Part shown: piece by piece, positions 1 through 10,428 of the stretch | How positions within the stretch are numbered: position 1 is the stretch's first letter | Layout: each line of letters opens with the position of its first letter | Source of the DNA: Chara braunii | Lineage: Eukaryota > Streptophyta > Charophyceae > Charales > Characeae | Direction of reading: 5' to 3' | Assembly: GCA_003427395.1 (NCBI GenBank) | Contig: BFEA01000457.1 | Location: 494,739-558,738 of the forward strand | Length of the DNA stretch: 64,000 nucleotides | Program-made: the position numbers and the translations under genes | Notes under the pieces: model-generated | Database searches by the model: none | Seen by the model: only the letters and a program-made list of their open reading frames with translations | What the model was told of the DNA's origin: nothing

Positions 1-1297
1 ACTTAAATGCTTGAAGGAACCTCATATGAACACAAACGGTAATCGAGAAGGAATAATCTTGCCCAATGAACGGACAAACAAGCGAAGATAAGAGAATGAA
101 GGGAGTTGCTAGACGCCAAGAAAAACTAACTCACCTTTGAAGATGCTCACAAAAAGGAACCGGACACTATGTATGGAAGTTAGGGGTGAGTGGCACGCAC
201 TGTCCTGAGTGAAAACATGTGAGCAATGGGTAGAAAGCGCTGGGGGCACCAGGGGAAAGGCACTTGTATTATGTGTGTCCCACTTGGGGCTTGTGTTTGC
301 ATGATGGGGATTCGAGTGTCCTGCCTTTCGGAAGGAAAAAATTGGTTTGTACCAACCAGTGCGGGATGCGGAGTGGTCGTCCTTTTTGAAGTTCACCGGG
401 TCTCGTGTGTAGGGGTCGGGCCACCGGGCTGTCAGGCAAGGGTTGGTCTCGTCGGCTGATTAGTAGCATTCTCACCCGAGCGGTCCGAGCATGGCTCGAT
501 GATCTTGCCCATGTGGGGTGTGAAACGTCTTCAGGCGGGGTGGCTGCTTGTCGGCAGACGGCAGGGGGACCACTGCGTATAGGGCAAGGAAGGAGCCTCG
601 GAGGCGATTAAAAACTTCTCGTAGCATGGCTTGGAAAAAAGTTAATTCTTGTCGGACTGATGGAAGTGAATGCCTGGACGGCCGGCTCCAATGGCCTTAC
701 CGAGATGTGCGGGGTGATTTCCGAGATTAACGATGGGTACACGAGCGGCAAGTCGGGATGGGGTATTCTGGGTAAGGAGGAAAGGGCGAATGCCTCGCCG
801 AGACCTGGGTACCGCGCTCGCGACGGTTGAGCTGTGTTTGAGGTATGGGGTAAAGCCCTGCCGATAGTAACAGTGGAGAGACCATTTCCGGGGAAAAGGT
901 CGGTGAGGAGATGACCGACCTATGTGTGATGTCTGCATGAGTTTTTCCTTTGTGCCTCCCTCTGTAAAGTTGCCTGACGAATGTTGGAAGGGGAGTTAAG
1001 CTTCTAGTCTATTCTCGACCCTGCCTAAGTCTGCACAAGTGAGAGAACATGAGGAAGAGGCTGGATAGGAGCCGGAAGAAAGTGGAACTAAGAAAAGAAG
1101 GAATGCGAACCACGGGTGATCGATTGGGGGCATGGTAGGGCAATGGTACCTGGGAAATGGATAAGGGAGGTTAAGGAGACCCGGATGAGGGGTCTGAAAA
1201 CAACCCTCATCTAGAAAAAGAAAAAACAAACCATCTGACCATGAAGGGCCATGTGGTGCTCTCATGTGAAAAACAGGACGGGCGCCGGGAAAACAAG
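1..1297 (+). other. Unassigned leader or LTR remnant of RE1
   Basis: No convincing gene. Short ORFs of 60-98 codons overlap on both strands without a consistent frame. The segment precedes the first accessory ORF of RE1 and is probably its untranslated leader and/or LTR. I looked for a similar stretch after 12.86 kb that would mark an LTR pair and saw none, and found no tRNA-complementary PBS. Confidence 0.35.
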
Positions 1298-2095
1298 ATG
1301 GCGCGATGGTTGTCGCCTCCTGTCTACTCTAGTGGTCCGGAAATGCCTATAGAAGTAAGGGATGGGGTATCTCTTGTTCTCCCGGAAGAAGGGACATGGA
1401 CCGACCTAGAACCAGCCTATGAAACCGTGATGCTGGACAAAAAGGACGCGTTCCTCTGGATAGAGACAATCTGGACTAAGGTCAGCCTGACAAGACTCTC
1501 ACCTAGCTTGATGGACCTAGAATTCCGCGGAACAGTGGAAGCTCGAGGATGGATCTACCTATCTCAAGAAATGGAAAACGCAATGGTAGTGGGACTAGTA
1601 TTGGGCACGGCACCGGATCAGCTGTTCAGGCAAGCGGAACAGGAAGTGGTATGGGCAGCATGTCAGCAGGAAAGGATGGAGGTGCGAGTGGAACTCGGGG
1701 ACCGGAAAAATATGAGACGCCCCCTTAGGACAATGAGATGCGTGCTACCCCCATTCCTGGTGGATGCAGTATTTCGAACCGGGGGTAGATTGGAGCGGAT
1801 ATGTCGGTCGATGACGCGCCTGAGGTTGTACCAAGGTGCTAGGCACGACTTCTTTAAATTGTCGGTGGAAGCAGGGCCGTTCGAAGGAAACTGGGCGGAA
1901 GAATTGTCTGAGGTGTTAAACCTCCTCAGCGCGGACGAAATCTTTGTTCCCTGCCCGGTGCATTGGCAGATAGTTTACCGAAACGTGGCAGCAGGGGAAA
2001 CCTTCTTGGAAGGGGTGAAAGAGATGTTCCTAGACGAGGAGGAGGATTTCAGTGATGAGGAGGGCGGGGACGAGATAGAGGACTGGGACTTCTGA
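1298..2095 (+). CDS. Accessory ORF A, member of a four-copy unknown family
   Basis: Intact ORF of 265 codons from the ATG at 1298; an in-frame ATG at 1241 would add 19 residues, but the three paralogues also begin Met-Ala-(Arg/Met), which favours 1298. Aligned with ORFs B, C and D it shares an N-terminal strand-rich part (a V-SLVLP-like segment near residue 25), a middle G-W/Y-L segment followed by a W-containing helix, a RC-(V/L)-PPFLVD-like motif at about residue 150, a conserved GPF-G-N/Q-W-E-L turn at about residue 200, and an acidic tail (EEEDFSDEEGG). I recognise no domain, signal peptide or membrane segment. It lies upstream of gag in the same orientation, so it is likely a retroelement accessory protein; its function is unknown. 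Confidence 0.6.
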   Translation: MARWLSPPVYSSGPEMPIEVRDGVSLVLPEEGTWTDLEPAYETVMLDKKDAFLWIETIWTKVSLTRLSPSLMDLEFRGTVEARGWIYLSQEMENAMVVGLVLGTAPDQLFRQAEQEVVWAACQQERMEVRVELGDRKNMRRPLRTMRCVLPPFLVDAVFRTGGRLERICRSMTRLRLYQGARHDFFKLSVEAGPFEGNWAEELSEVLNLLSADEIFVPCPVHWQIVYRNVAAGETFLEGVKEMFLDEEEDFSDEEGGDEIEDWDF

Positions 2096-2147
2096 GAGGG
2101 GCTTACCTGGGGAAAACGGGTTATCGGCTATGTGCAGGTAGGGAACG

Positions 2148-2894
2148 ATGGCTCGGGAACTCGAATTGTGGGACTGCACATGGGAGTCAAGACGAACTGG
2201 AAGGGGAGTAGAGATGTCAATACCGCCGAGTAATGAATGGAAAGGGACCACATGTGATTGGCGGGGGTATGAGATTGTGCCGGAACTATCGTACCTTTGG
2301 ATAGAGCGTATTTGAAATCCGTTGAAAGTAGAGGAAGGATGGGAGGAGATTGCGGAAGGAAGGGTGGAGTCAGCTGGGACGATTGTTCTCTCGGAACAGG
2401 GCTGACACCTGTTCTGCACGACGCTCGCTGCAGGGCAGAACCCGATGTGGCTTTTAGGGGACGCTGAGGCAAGGGCTCGGCAGGCGGGGGAAAGTTTTGC
2501 TAATAAAGGGTGGGATACGGTCAGCAGTAGAGTCGTGATGGGAGGATGGAAGGAATTTAAACCGCCCGACGCCCGAATCAAGACCTGGGTACCCGAATTC
2601 ATGGCAGACTGGTTTGGGGGTTTTGATCATGTAACAGAGGTAGCCGGCACGATGGAGCGAATACATGTAAATTGCACTTGGCTGGCACGGGAATTCTATA
2701 GGACACCCTTGGAATACAAATTTTTCCACGGCGACAGAGTCTGGGAGGTCCTTATCATTTTGGACATTGAAAGGAATGACCGACAGAAGGTGGCCCCGGA
2801 AACTAGGGAGGCCATAATCTGCCGTGAGGTAACAACAACACCTTATTATGTGGATGATGTGTTCAAACTGTTCGAGGTACTGTGGTTCGATTAA
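2148..2894 (+). pseudogene. Accessory ORF B, paralogue of A/C/D with two nonsense codons
   Basis: One frame runs from the ATG at 2148 (Met-Ala-Arg) to the stop at 2894, interrupted only by TGA at 2313 and TGA at 2403. The downstream part alone is open from 2445. The paralogy is visible through the segment GGWKEFKPPDAR (matching GWREF in C and GWREFKAL in D), a W-VPEFMADWF motif matching PPFLVD/PRFMVD, the YKFFHGDRVWEVL segment matching the GPF-G---W-EVL turn, and a final YVDDVFKLFEVL helix matching NVDDLYRLYEK of C. It starts 52 bp after ORF A ends. Both stops could arise by single C-to-T or G-to-A changes. Non-functional as a full-length protein; function unknown. Confidence 0.6.
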
Positions 2895-3016
2895 GCGTCG
2901 GAAAGCCGTTGGGCCAGGCGAATATAGGAAAAATTGCTAAGATAAGGGAATGGGATGTCTGGCCATTGTAAGGTTCAGTGAGGATCACGGGCCAGGAGAA
3001 CAGAGGCGAGTGTGTG

Positions 3017-3790
3017 ATGGCGCGAAGAAGAACGTTCCTTGAGGAACGCCCCTTGGGCATTGAACCGCCTAGTGAAGTACCGGGTGGAGTAGAGGTTAGC
3101 TTGCCGGCGCCAAGTGAAGGCTGGTACCGAGTGGCGGATTGGGTCGGGATCGAGCTTGCGGAAAATATGGTTTACTTGGTGACGAAAGTTGAATGGCGTG
3201 CAGCCGAGAATGGGGAATGGAACCCAGACCTACGGGGCCACGTGCGCGCAGAAGGGCGGTTGTATGTGTCAAAAAACGGATGGAGGGAGTTCGGAGTTCG
3301 GCTGGCATCAGGAGAAGACCCGTTGAGCATGTTTGAAGGGGCATGGCAGTTAGTATGGCAAGCGGGATTTGAGTTCGCAGATCCGGGGGTTGACGATGTA
3401 ACAGCGGACCTTAGGGTAGACATGGTTGGGAGTTTTGAACTGCCTAGTGAAAATGTACGAATGAGGCTGTCACCCTTCTTGCTGGAAAAACTGGGTGGTT
3501 TGGAACTTGTTAGACAAGCAGTAGCCGATCTCGTAAGCCTGACATATGAAGAGGCGATGGTACATCGAGAATACTACCGGGCCTTCTTAGAAATGGGGCC
3601 GTTCAGCGGAGAGCAGAAGTACGAGGTGCTGTGCATCCTGCGTGCTGTGTTTAGTACCAGGCCGAGGGTTCCAGTCGTGGGAAGTGAGGTCCTATGGGGC
3701 GTCGTCCGACGGAAGATAAACCAAGGAATGGCGAACGTAGATGATCTGTACCGATTATATGAGAAGACGGAGGAGGGGACAGGTCGGTAA
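3017..3790 (+). CDS. Accessory ORF C, third member of the unknown family
   Basis: Intact ORF of 257 codons from the ATG at 3017 (Met-Ala-Arg-Arg); an upstream in-frame ATG at 2978 is possible, but the Met-Ala start matches the paralogues. Landmarks in order: VEVSLPAP near residue 20 (WEVSLPAG in D), YLVTKVEW, LRGHVRAEGRLYVS, a helix MFEGAWQLVWQAG (FFQRATRVLNWVG in D), MRLSPFLLEKL, YYRAFLEMGPFSG and a basic/acidic C-terminal helix ending NVDDLYRLYEK. It has no zinc knuckle, protease or polymerase motif. It follows ORF B by 122 bp and precedes ORF D by 149 bp, consistent with tandem duplication of one ORF before gag. Function unknown. Confidence 0.6.
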   Translation: MARRRTFLEERPLGIEPPSEVPGGVEVSLPAPSEGWYRVADWVGIELAENMVYLVTKVEWRAAENGEWNPDLRGHVRAEGRLYVSKNGWREFGVRLASGEDPLSMFEGAWQLVWQAGFEFADPGVDDVTADLRVDMVGSFELPSENVRMRLSPFLLEKLGGLELVRQAVADLVSLTYEEAMVHREYYRAFLEMGPFSGEQKYEVLCILRAVFSTRPRVPVVGSEVLWGVVRRKINQGMANVDDLYRLYEKTEEGTGR

Positions 3791-3939
3791 TAGGGCCAAG
3801 GAGAGGGAAAAGAAATAGAAGGGGAAAAGAAGTGTCAGGCTAGAAATCGAGGAGTTGTCCGGGCAGAAAATTGAAGACCAAGGGGAATAAGTAAATTTTC
3901 GTGTTGTTTAAAACTCTGCAGGGGACTTCTAAGTCAGAA

Positions 3940-4722
3940 ATGGCAATGAGGCGCGCCCGGATGCCGCGGCGACCCATGCACCCGCGACCACCCATGGAAA
4001 ACGGAGGTGGATGGGAGGTGTCGCTCCCAGCAGGCTACGCGATTCAAGGATTGGATGCCGAATGGAGAGTCGTGACCCTGGGAAGAGGACAGGCGTTCAT
4101 GATGATGGAATGTTTATGGGATGATATGAGGATTAACAGGGGACCGGGAGACGACCTGTATACGGATCTTAGGGTGACGGGGACTGTATACCTGCCAGAG
4201 CTCGGATGGCAGATGTTGGGGACGGAATTGGCACTAGGGCATGGGTTGTTGCCATTCTTCCAAAGGGCTACTAGGGTGCTAAACTGGGTAGGCCAGGAAG
4301 TGCGAGGGAGAAGAAATGTGGGGTTAAGGACTCGGGTGGAGGTATGAGGTTGGCGAGAGTTTAAGGCCCTAATGACCGGGCTGAGGTGCAGAGTACCTCG
4401 CTTCATGGTAGACCTCGTATTCGGCAGCCTCAAGAGGGCAAGGGAGTTCGTGGACTCGACCCTGGTCTGGATCCACCTCTTTCGACCACAAACAACGAGC
4501 ATGTTCTACGATGTGTCAGTCAGACATGGGCCGTTCTGGGGGAATCAGGCCTGGGAGCTACTCGAATTACTCGAGATTCTAATATTTGGATTGCCTCACC
4601 TCTCATTTGAAGAATATGAGTCAATAATCAGGGAAATAGAGATGGGGGAAAATTACCTTGCAGGGGTGGCGGACTTGTTCGAGGAACCGAATGAGCAGGG
4701 TAGGCCTGAGGGACCAGCATAA
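3940..4722 (+). pseudogene. Accessory ORF D, fourth family member with one nonsense codon
   Basis: A single frame from the ATG at 3940 to 4722 is broken by one TGA at 4345-4347; a short ORF then reopens at 4372. The first half has WEVSLPAG, MMMECLWDD, LRVTGTVYLPELGW and FFQRATRVLNWVG; the second half has GLRCRVPRFMVDLVFG, FYDVSVRHGPFWGNQAWELL and a C-terminal helix ending in NYLAGVADLFEEP. The same landmarks occur in the same order in A, B and C. Without the stop the product would be about 260 residues, the family length. Whether the host tolerates or suppresses the TGA cannot be told from sequence. Confidence 0.6.
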
Positions 4723-5174
4723 GAAAAACGTGTCAGGGAGAAGTAGGGAAATAAAGAATGGGTACTAAGATAAGTCGGCAGCCATCAGCAAAAGAGAGGC
4801 AGTGGTTGGAGTTCCAACCGACCCAATGATGCAGAAGGGAGGAACTAGGAAGACCACCGCTTGAAAGATTATGGGGCACCTGGATGCCAATAAGCCGAAA
4901 AGGCCATCCCCGATAGGAAAACCACTGGGCTCAGGGTACCGCCCTAAGAACCAAAGCGCGACAGTAATGAAATGCCAAAGCAGCGGCGACAAGGCTCCGG
5001 TAGAAGAAAACCTGAAGGACGCCCCGGGAGAGAAAAGTCATAAGAGTCGTAATGATTAATGTAAGACGCAAAAATATGGGAATAGGCGGGTTTTAGGGAG
5101 GGGACTAGGGTAGTTATGAACAATCGGCCGCCGTTTCGCAAATTTTTTTTTCCATGTGCAGGCTAGGTAAAGAA
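4723..5174 (+). other. Spacer between accessory ORF cluster and gag
   Basis: About 450 bp without a recognised gene. A basic 62-codon ORF (4871-5059) is open on the + strand but shows no similarity that I can see to the four accessory proteins or to gag, so I do not call it a gene. Confidence 0.4.
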
Positions 5175-6921
5175 ATGGCAACGGAGGAAGGGATCGATGA
5201 CCAGCAGAGCGAAGGGAATCAAGGCACGAATGGGAATGGGGAACGAAACGAGGGATCAGCCAGGGATCGAGAGTCAGCCAAACTGGAGGGGACCCGAGAA
5301 GATGGAAAGGATGCCTCAATTTGAGAAAGCTCGAGGAAAGCTGGGGGTAGCAAAATGGGATCTCAGGAAAACAGGAAAGGGGGAAACGATATGAGAACAA
5401 GTCCTCGGAACTCAGCAGGAGTCACCCCTAAAAAGACGAAAGTCATAGATACCAGTCATAAGCAGGCAGAGATAGAGAAGCGGACTGTGAAATTTAAGGC
5501 AAGACTTATCGAGCAGATGATGGCCGGGGATGAGGAGGACCTCCAGGACGCAGGGTCACGTGAGCGATGCAGGGCCGGTCAGGACGAGGCTAGGTATGAG
5601 GAGAAGGATGATAGTCACAAAGGAACGCCTAGCAAGAAGGGGAAGGACAAGAGCGACCCCCCGGCGGAAGGAACGGAAAACGCAATGACCCCACCCGCCA
5701 TTGACAGCGGCACTAGCAGACTACCCGCCACGCCGAAAGTAACAAGGGCGTGTGACGGACTTTGGAGCCTTAGGGAGAGAGTGCTAGGATGGTTCGACCC
5801 AGAAGGAACACCGAAAACCAGGGAGAAGCAGAGGGAAAGCAAGGAAGGGGAAGGAGCCAGTGCAGCCGGGGAAGCGGGTGACTCCGAAGACGGTCTCAAG
5901 AAAGTAGTCGCCACCCTCAACAAGACACTGAACAAGAACCAGGGGTATCTCGCAGATGCAAAAAAGAAATTCACGTTCGATGGGGCCAACATTACGGAGA
6001 TTCTAATAGACTATGAGAACCTAGCAGCCTTACTGGAATGGACGGAAGAGGAAAAGATGGAGCACTTAGGACAGCACGTATCGCTAAGTTTGGGAAGGGA
6101 CGTTATGGTCATCATCGCCTCTAGTGGATCCTGGAAAGAGACCAGGAATGATATGTTGAGGAAATACCTGAAGGCAGAAAAAAATGGCAACAGAGGCAGA
6201 ATTAGCCGCAGTCCAGAGGAAAAACTACGCGACCTACAACGATTTCCTGAGGGCGTTCACGTTAGTGGCTCTGCGAAATCCCGGGGTAACGGACCTCATA
6301 GTGAGTAAATATTTCCTTAGGCAGTTCTCCGAGTTTGATAAGGATAAGATTTTGTCATCATACCAGCATACCAGTAAGTTCGAATACACGAGAGATGAGG
6401 ATTTCAGCACCGTAACAGACCTTGTGGAAAAGACAGTGGTTATCGAGACGCTAACCCTACTTAAGGAGGGGGAGGTCATAGATCTCACCAGGAAGACAAG
6501 GGATAAGGTCAAGAAGGGGATAGAGAGCCTGCACGAACGGGTGCATGGGGTCGATAGCAAGATGGACAGAATGGAAAAGGCGCTGTTAGTAATGCAGGCG
6601 CAAGTGTCCAGACCCGCCCTCCAGCCCCAAGAGACCGTGGTTCCGGCAGCTGTAGCAAACCGAGGGTTTAGCAGGAGGGACCCGGCCAACGAACAATGCA
6701 AGTATTGCACCATGATCGGGCATTTCGTACGGGCCTGTCTGAGACTCAATCACGATATCGAGCGGCAGAGGTGCAGTAGGTCCCTCAAAGGCGAGATCCT
6801 CGGACCAAGGGGGGAGCGTGTCAATTGGAACTCGTCTGGAGGGATGCGGCGAGCCGTCATTTTCCTGAATAACCTAGAAATAGCTGTCGTAGAAGCAGAG
6901 CCGATAGCCGAGATTGTCTGA
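5175..6921 (+). pseudogene. gag: RE1 gag (capsid/nucleocapsid), frameshifted
   Basis: Gag would form the virus-like particle and bind element RNA. The frame opens at ATG 5175, carries a TGA at 5322, and stays open to the A7 run at about 6178-6186, where the reading frame must move by +1 to continue to the TGA at 6919; a one-base expansion of the A run explains this. The N-terminal third is charged and low-complexity. A retrotransposon-gag-like region begins near 5965 (KKFTFDGANITEIL) and continues across the frameshift through YNDFLRAF and YFLRQFSEF. A CCHC zinc knuckle (C-X2-C-X4-H-X4-C, reading CKYCTMIGHFVRAC) is encoded at 6697-6738. The order capsid-like region then knuckle is standard for gypsy gag. 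The frame continues into the protease without a further shift. Confidence 0.8.
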
Positions 6922-8435
6922 GACCAGCTAAGGGGATGGGGACCACAGGCAAATTTTATCCTAGAAGGCAATGGCCAAGATAGGGTGAATATCACCACTC
7001 GCCGAACTGGCGCAGAAAAGAAGCTTGTTTAAGATACAGTAATGGAAGAACTCGCAGGGATTAGCACGGGCCAGCAAGAGACCGAAGTCGGGGATCAAGA
7101 GAAGGTCTATGGGAAGCCGAGTGAGGAGGAACCAGTAGACAAGGCTACGACGGCGAAAAAGAAGTTCAGGTATCAAATTTCGATCATGACCTCACCAGAA
7201 ATCGATGACACTTTGAGTAAGTTACTAGGTACCATGGTATCAGTGTCTTTTCAGACCATGATACAAGCCAGCCGGAGGCTGCTTAAAGGACTTAGGCAAT
7301 AGCTAACGCGTAAGCGTGTAGAGGTAGAGGAGCCCCCGGAACTGCAAGAGCAATACACGGAAGAGGCCGAGGCGCCGCAAGGAATCTCCAACGTCCAAAG
7401 CATCCCAGGGGGCCTGGAAGATTTGGAAAAACCTTTTGTTGACATTCGTCTGAACCTGCCGGACCGAGAATGTGGTGAAGTCATGAGAGCACCGCCTGAC
7501 ACTAAACTTAGCTTTCACTCACTGCCCGTAGGAAAGCTTAAAATCCAGATCGAAACTCACCACACCGATACATTAGTGGATGGGGGCGCGAAAATTACCC
7601 TCATACGACGGGATTTCGCAACAATCACCGGGTGCACAATAAACAAGGAAGTAAAAGGGAGTATCAGGGGAGCTGGTGGAGAAATCCCCTTCACCGGGTA
7701 CGTCACCAAATACGCGGTCAGGGCAGGAGTCCGGGAATCCATCTGGTCTTCCCAACGGATGACCGTCATGGAAGAAATGGACTATGACATAATCCTTGGG
7801 AGGTCATGGTGCGCCAATGTATAAATGATTGGCATGCACTTGCATGACGGCACATACATGGTAGACATAGAGGATCCGGTGACTGGTCGCGGGGAACTCC
7901 TCGACTCCTCGGAACTGGAGGGGACCCTCCGAAGGGCAAATTGGCAATTTGGTCGCCAACATTCGAAGAAAGTGCACGGAAAGGGGCATTCGCGAGAATG
8001 GAAGGAATGAGGGAAAGGGTAGAAATTATGATTGAGGAGGCTTTTAGTAAAAAGGAATGGATCAAGATGGGCTTACCCGTAAAGAAGAGGAGGCCAGAAG
8101 ACGAGTCCCTGGAAGTTATGGTGGCAGAAAAAAAGTCGGAAGTCGAACTTGGGGTCAGCCTGCCCAAACCAAAGGAAGACCGGAATGAAGCGTCGGAGGT
8201 AGTACTTGAAATCCCAGATTTATTACAACTCGTTAAGGCCATCAGGTACCACAAAGTGGGGGTGGACCTCGCAGTGCTTGCCAGATTTGAGAATGGGGTT
8301 CGAAAGGGCTACTGTCTGAATGGGAAGCTAGTCAGCATCCAGCCCCGCGTCTTGGAGGTAGCAAGGCCGATCCCGACCGTTCATTTTTTAGGAGAACGAT
8401 CCCCGAAGGTAGTGTGCGAAAGCATAAACCCGTAG
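6922..8435 (+). pseudogene. pro: RE1 protease region (retropepsin-like) and linker
   Basis: The gag frame continues through TGA 6919, TAA 7030 and TAG 7300 into a retropepsin-like domain at about 7540-7810. Recognised landmarks are the active-site loop LVDGGAKITLI at 7573-7605, with Asp-Gly-Gly in place of Asp-Thr/Ser-Gly, and the C-terminal (D)YDIILGRSWC segment near 7785-7812. DGG loops occur in plant gypsy elements, so this need not be inactivating. TAA at 7822 then interrupts a linker beginning MIGMHLHDGTYMV, and the frame shifts twice, near 7941-7990 and near 8420, before RT. It would cleave Gag-Pol; this copy is broken. Confidence 0.75.
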
Positions 8436-10327
8436 GCAAGAAGTTCATGCCGGTCTCGATCCTAGTAGAAACGTCAAAGGAAGAGGCCATGGAGAAGGAG
8501 GAGGAAATCTTGCGGGTAATAAGGGAGAGGCGAGCAACGGAAGGGCATCGCATACCAGAGGAGGTAGCAGATACCATGAAAATAGGAGTGGAAGGGTTTC
8601 TTACAGCGGAAGAAACTCAGTTAATAAGAAAAACATGTAAGGAATTTCATTTAGCTTTCGCCTTCAACGATCATCAGAAAGGACGATTGGACGCAAAGCT
8701 AGTTCCCCCGGTCAGGATCCACACCGTACAGCACCAGTGTTGGAATGATAAAGGGCCCGCTTATGAGTTTGGGATAGCAGCGAAGGTCACCGACCTGCTT
8801 AGAGCCAAAATAGATTCTTTCGTCGCTCAACCCACCGCATCTCCCTACGAGAACAAGTGGTTCGTGTTCAGGAAGCCCAATAAGACACTGAGGTGGATCC
8901 AAGACCTGCAAAAGCTCAATGCGGTAACAATTAGGGACGCAGGCTCGCTTCCACAAACCGACTTATTGGCAGAATCTCATGAAGGGCGGAGCATTTACTC
9001 CCTGGTAGACTTGTACTCAGGATATGATCAGTTGCCGCTCGATGTGAGAGATAGACCGAATACCCAAATGCACACCCCGGTAGGACAGCTGCAGATGCAA
9101 GTGAACCCTATGGGCTTCACAAATGCGGTAGCAGAAGCTCAGAGGAGGATGCTCGCCATCGCAAGGGATATGTTTCCGGAAAAGTGTGAACCTTACATAG
9201 ATGATAATCCCGTGAAAGACACAAGATACAAAGATGAGACGGAAGTGCAACCGGGAGTGCGGAAGTTCGTCTGGGACCACCTGCAGGATATTAAGGACTT
9301 ACTCCAACGATTCCTAGTCTACAACATTACTGCAAGCGGACCCAAGAGCATCCTGGCCATCCCGGAAGTAACCATACTGGGATTTCGTTGTGGAGCCTAT
9401 GGAAGGAAACCCGATCCAGCGAAGACTGATAAAATCTCTCAGTGGCCGACACCCCTGCGTACCACGACGGAGGTACGAGCCTTCCTAGGGGTTGTTGGGT
9501 TCTGGAGGATCTTCATCAAAGGTTTCGCAAAGATAGCAGAACCCATCCGCACGATGATTAGGGAAGGTGACACTATAGATTGGACCGAGGATAGGGAAGA
9601 GGCAGCCCAGACCCTGAAAGACAACCTGTCATCCGATCAGGTCACGTTAGCAGCACCCTGTTTCAATGACGAGGTCGGACGGCCCTTCATCTTAGAAACA
9701 GACAGGGTACCATTGGTAGTGGGAGGAGTATTGATACAGAGAAGCAAGAAGGGCAAAGAAAGACCAATCAGATTTGAAAGTATGATCCTGAATTCTGCAG
9801 AACGACGGTATTCGCAGTTCAAGAAGGAGGTTTTAGCAATCCTGCATTATCTTAAGACCTTCCAGGCATACTTGTTCGGGAGACGATTTATCCTAAGGAT
9901 CGATCCCACTACCGTTGTCGGAGCCCTAAAGGACTACAAGCCCATAGACCCGACTGTTGGCAGATGGATAGGCTTCATATGACAATTCAACTATAAGGTC
10001 GAGCGAATTGCAGGGCTTCGAAATAGGGCAGATGGGCTGAGCAGGGTTTGTATCAGGGCAGAACGAGTAGAGGACGCAGAACCGATTGACGCCTTCCTGG
10101 AGTACGAAGGAGGAACCGTTGTCGTGGATAATGAGATGGCAGATCGGGCAATTACAACAGGACAGTTGTTGATTCAGACCTTGGAAAAGGGTGCACCTGC
10201 AGTAGTTGCAGAACTCAGGAAAGGATCAGTCACCACGATTAGGCGTAAAGAGGAAAAAAACTCGTGGGGAGCAGAAGTAGGGGCCAGAGAGGAATTGATG
10301 GCAATGACCGTGGAAGGGGGACGATGA
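8414..10327 (+). pseudogene. pol: RE1 reverse transcriptase and RNase H
   Basis: RNA-directed DNA polymerase plus RNase H. RT landmarks in order: ASPYENKWFVF, LRWIQDLQKLNAVT, SLVDLYSGYDQ (first catalytic Asp), PMGFTNA, and the catalytic YIDD box at 9194-9205. The thumb/connection follows with ASGPKSI, ILGFRCG and FLGVVGFWRIFIKGF. RNase H has ETDRVPLVVGGVL (usually TDAS-), a YSQFKKEVLAILH helix with its Glu, ILRIDPTTV with Asp, and RNRADGLSR with the last Asp. A TGA at 9980 lies where RE3 has Trp (TGG), so it is a nonsense mutation; the frame continues open to 10327. The length and motif order fit Ty3/gypsy pol. Confidence 0.9.
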
Positions 10328-10428
10328 CATTGGCCGAAACCTGAGCGTAGGAGTGTTAGTACCTAGTCAACTTCACTCGGGAGGAGCAGGGTGCGGATCG
10401 GAACGAACAAAAATTCTTCCTCATACAA

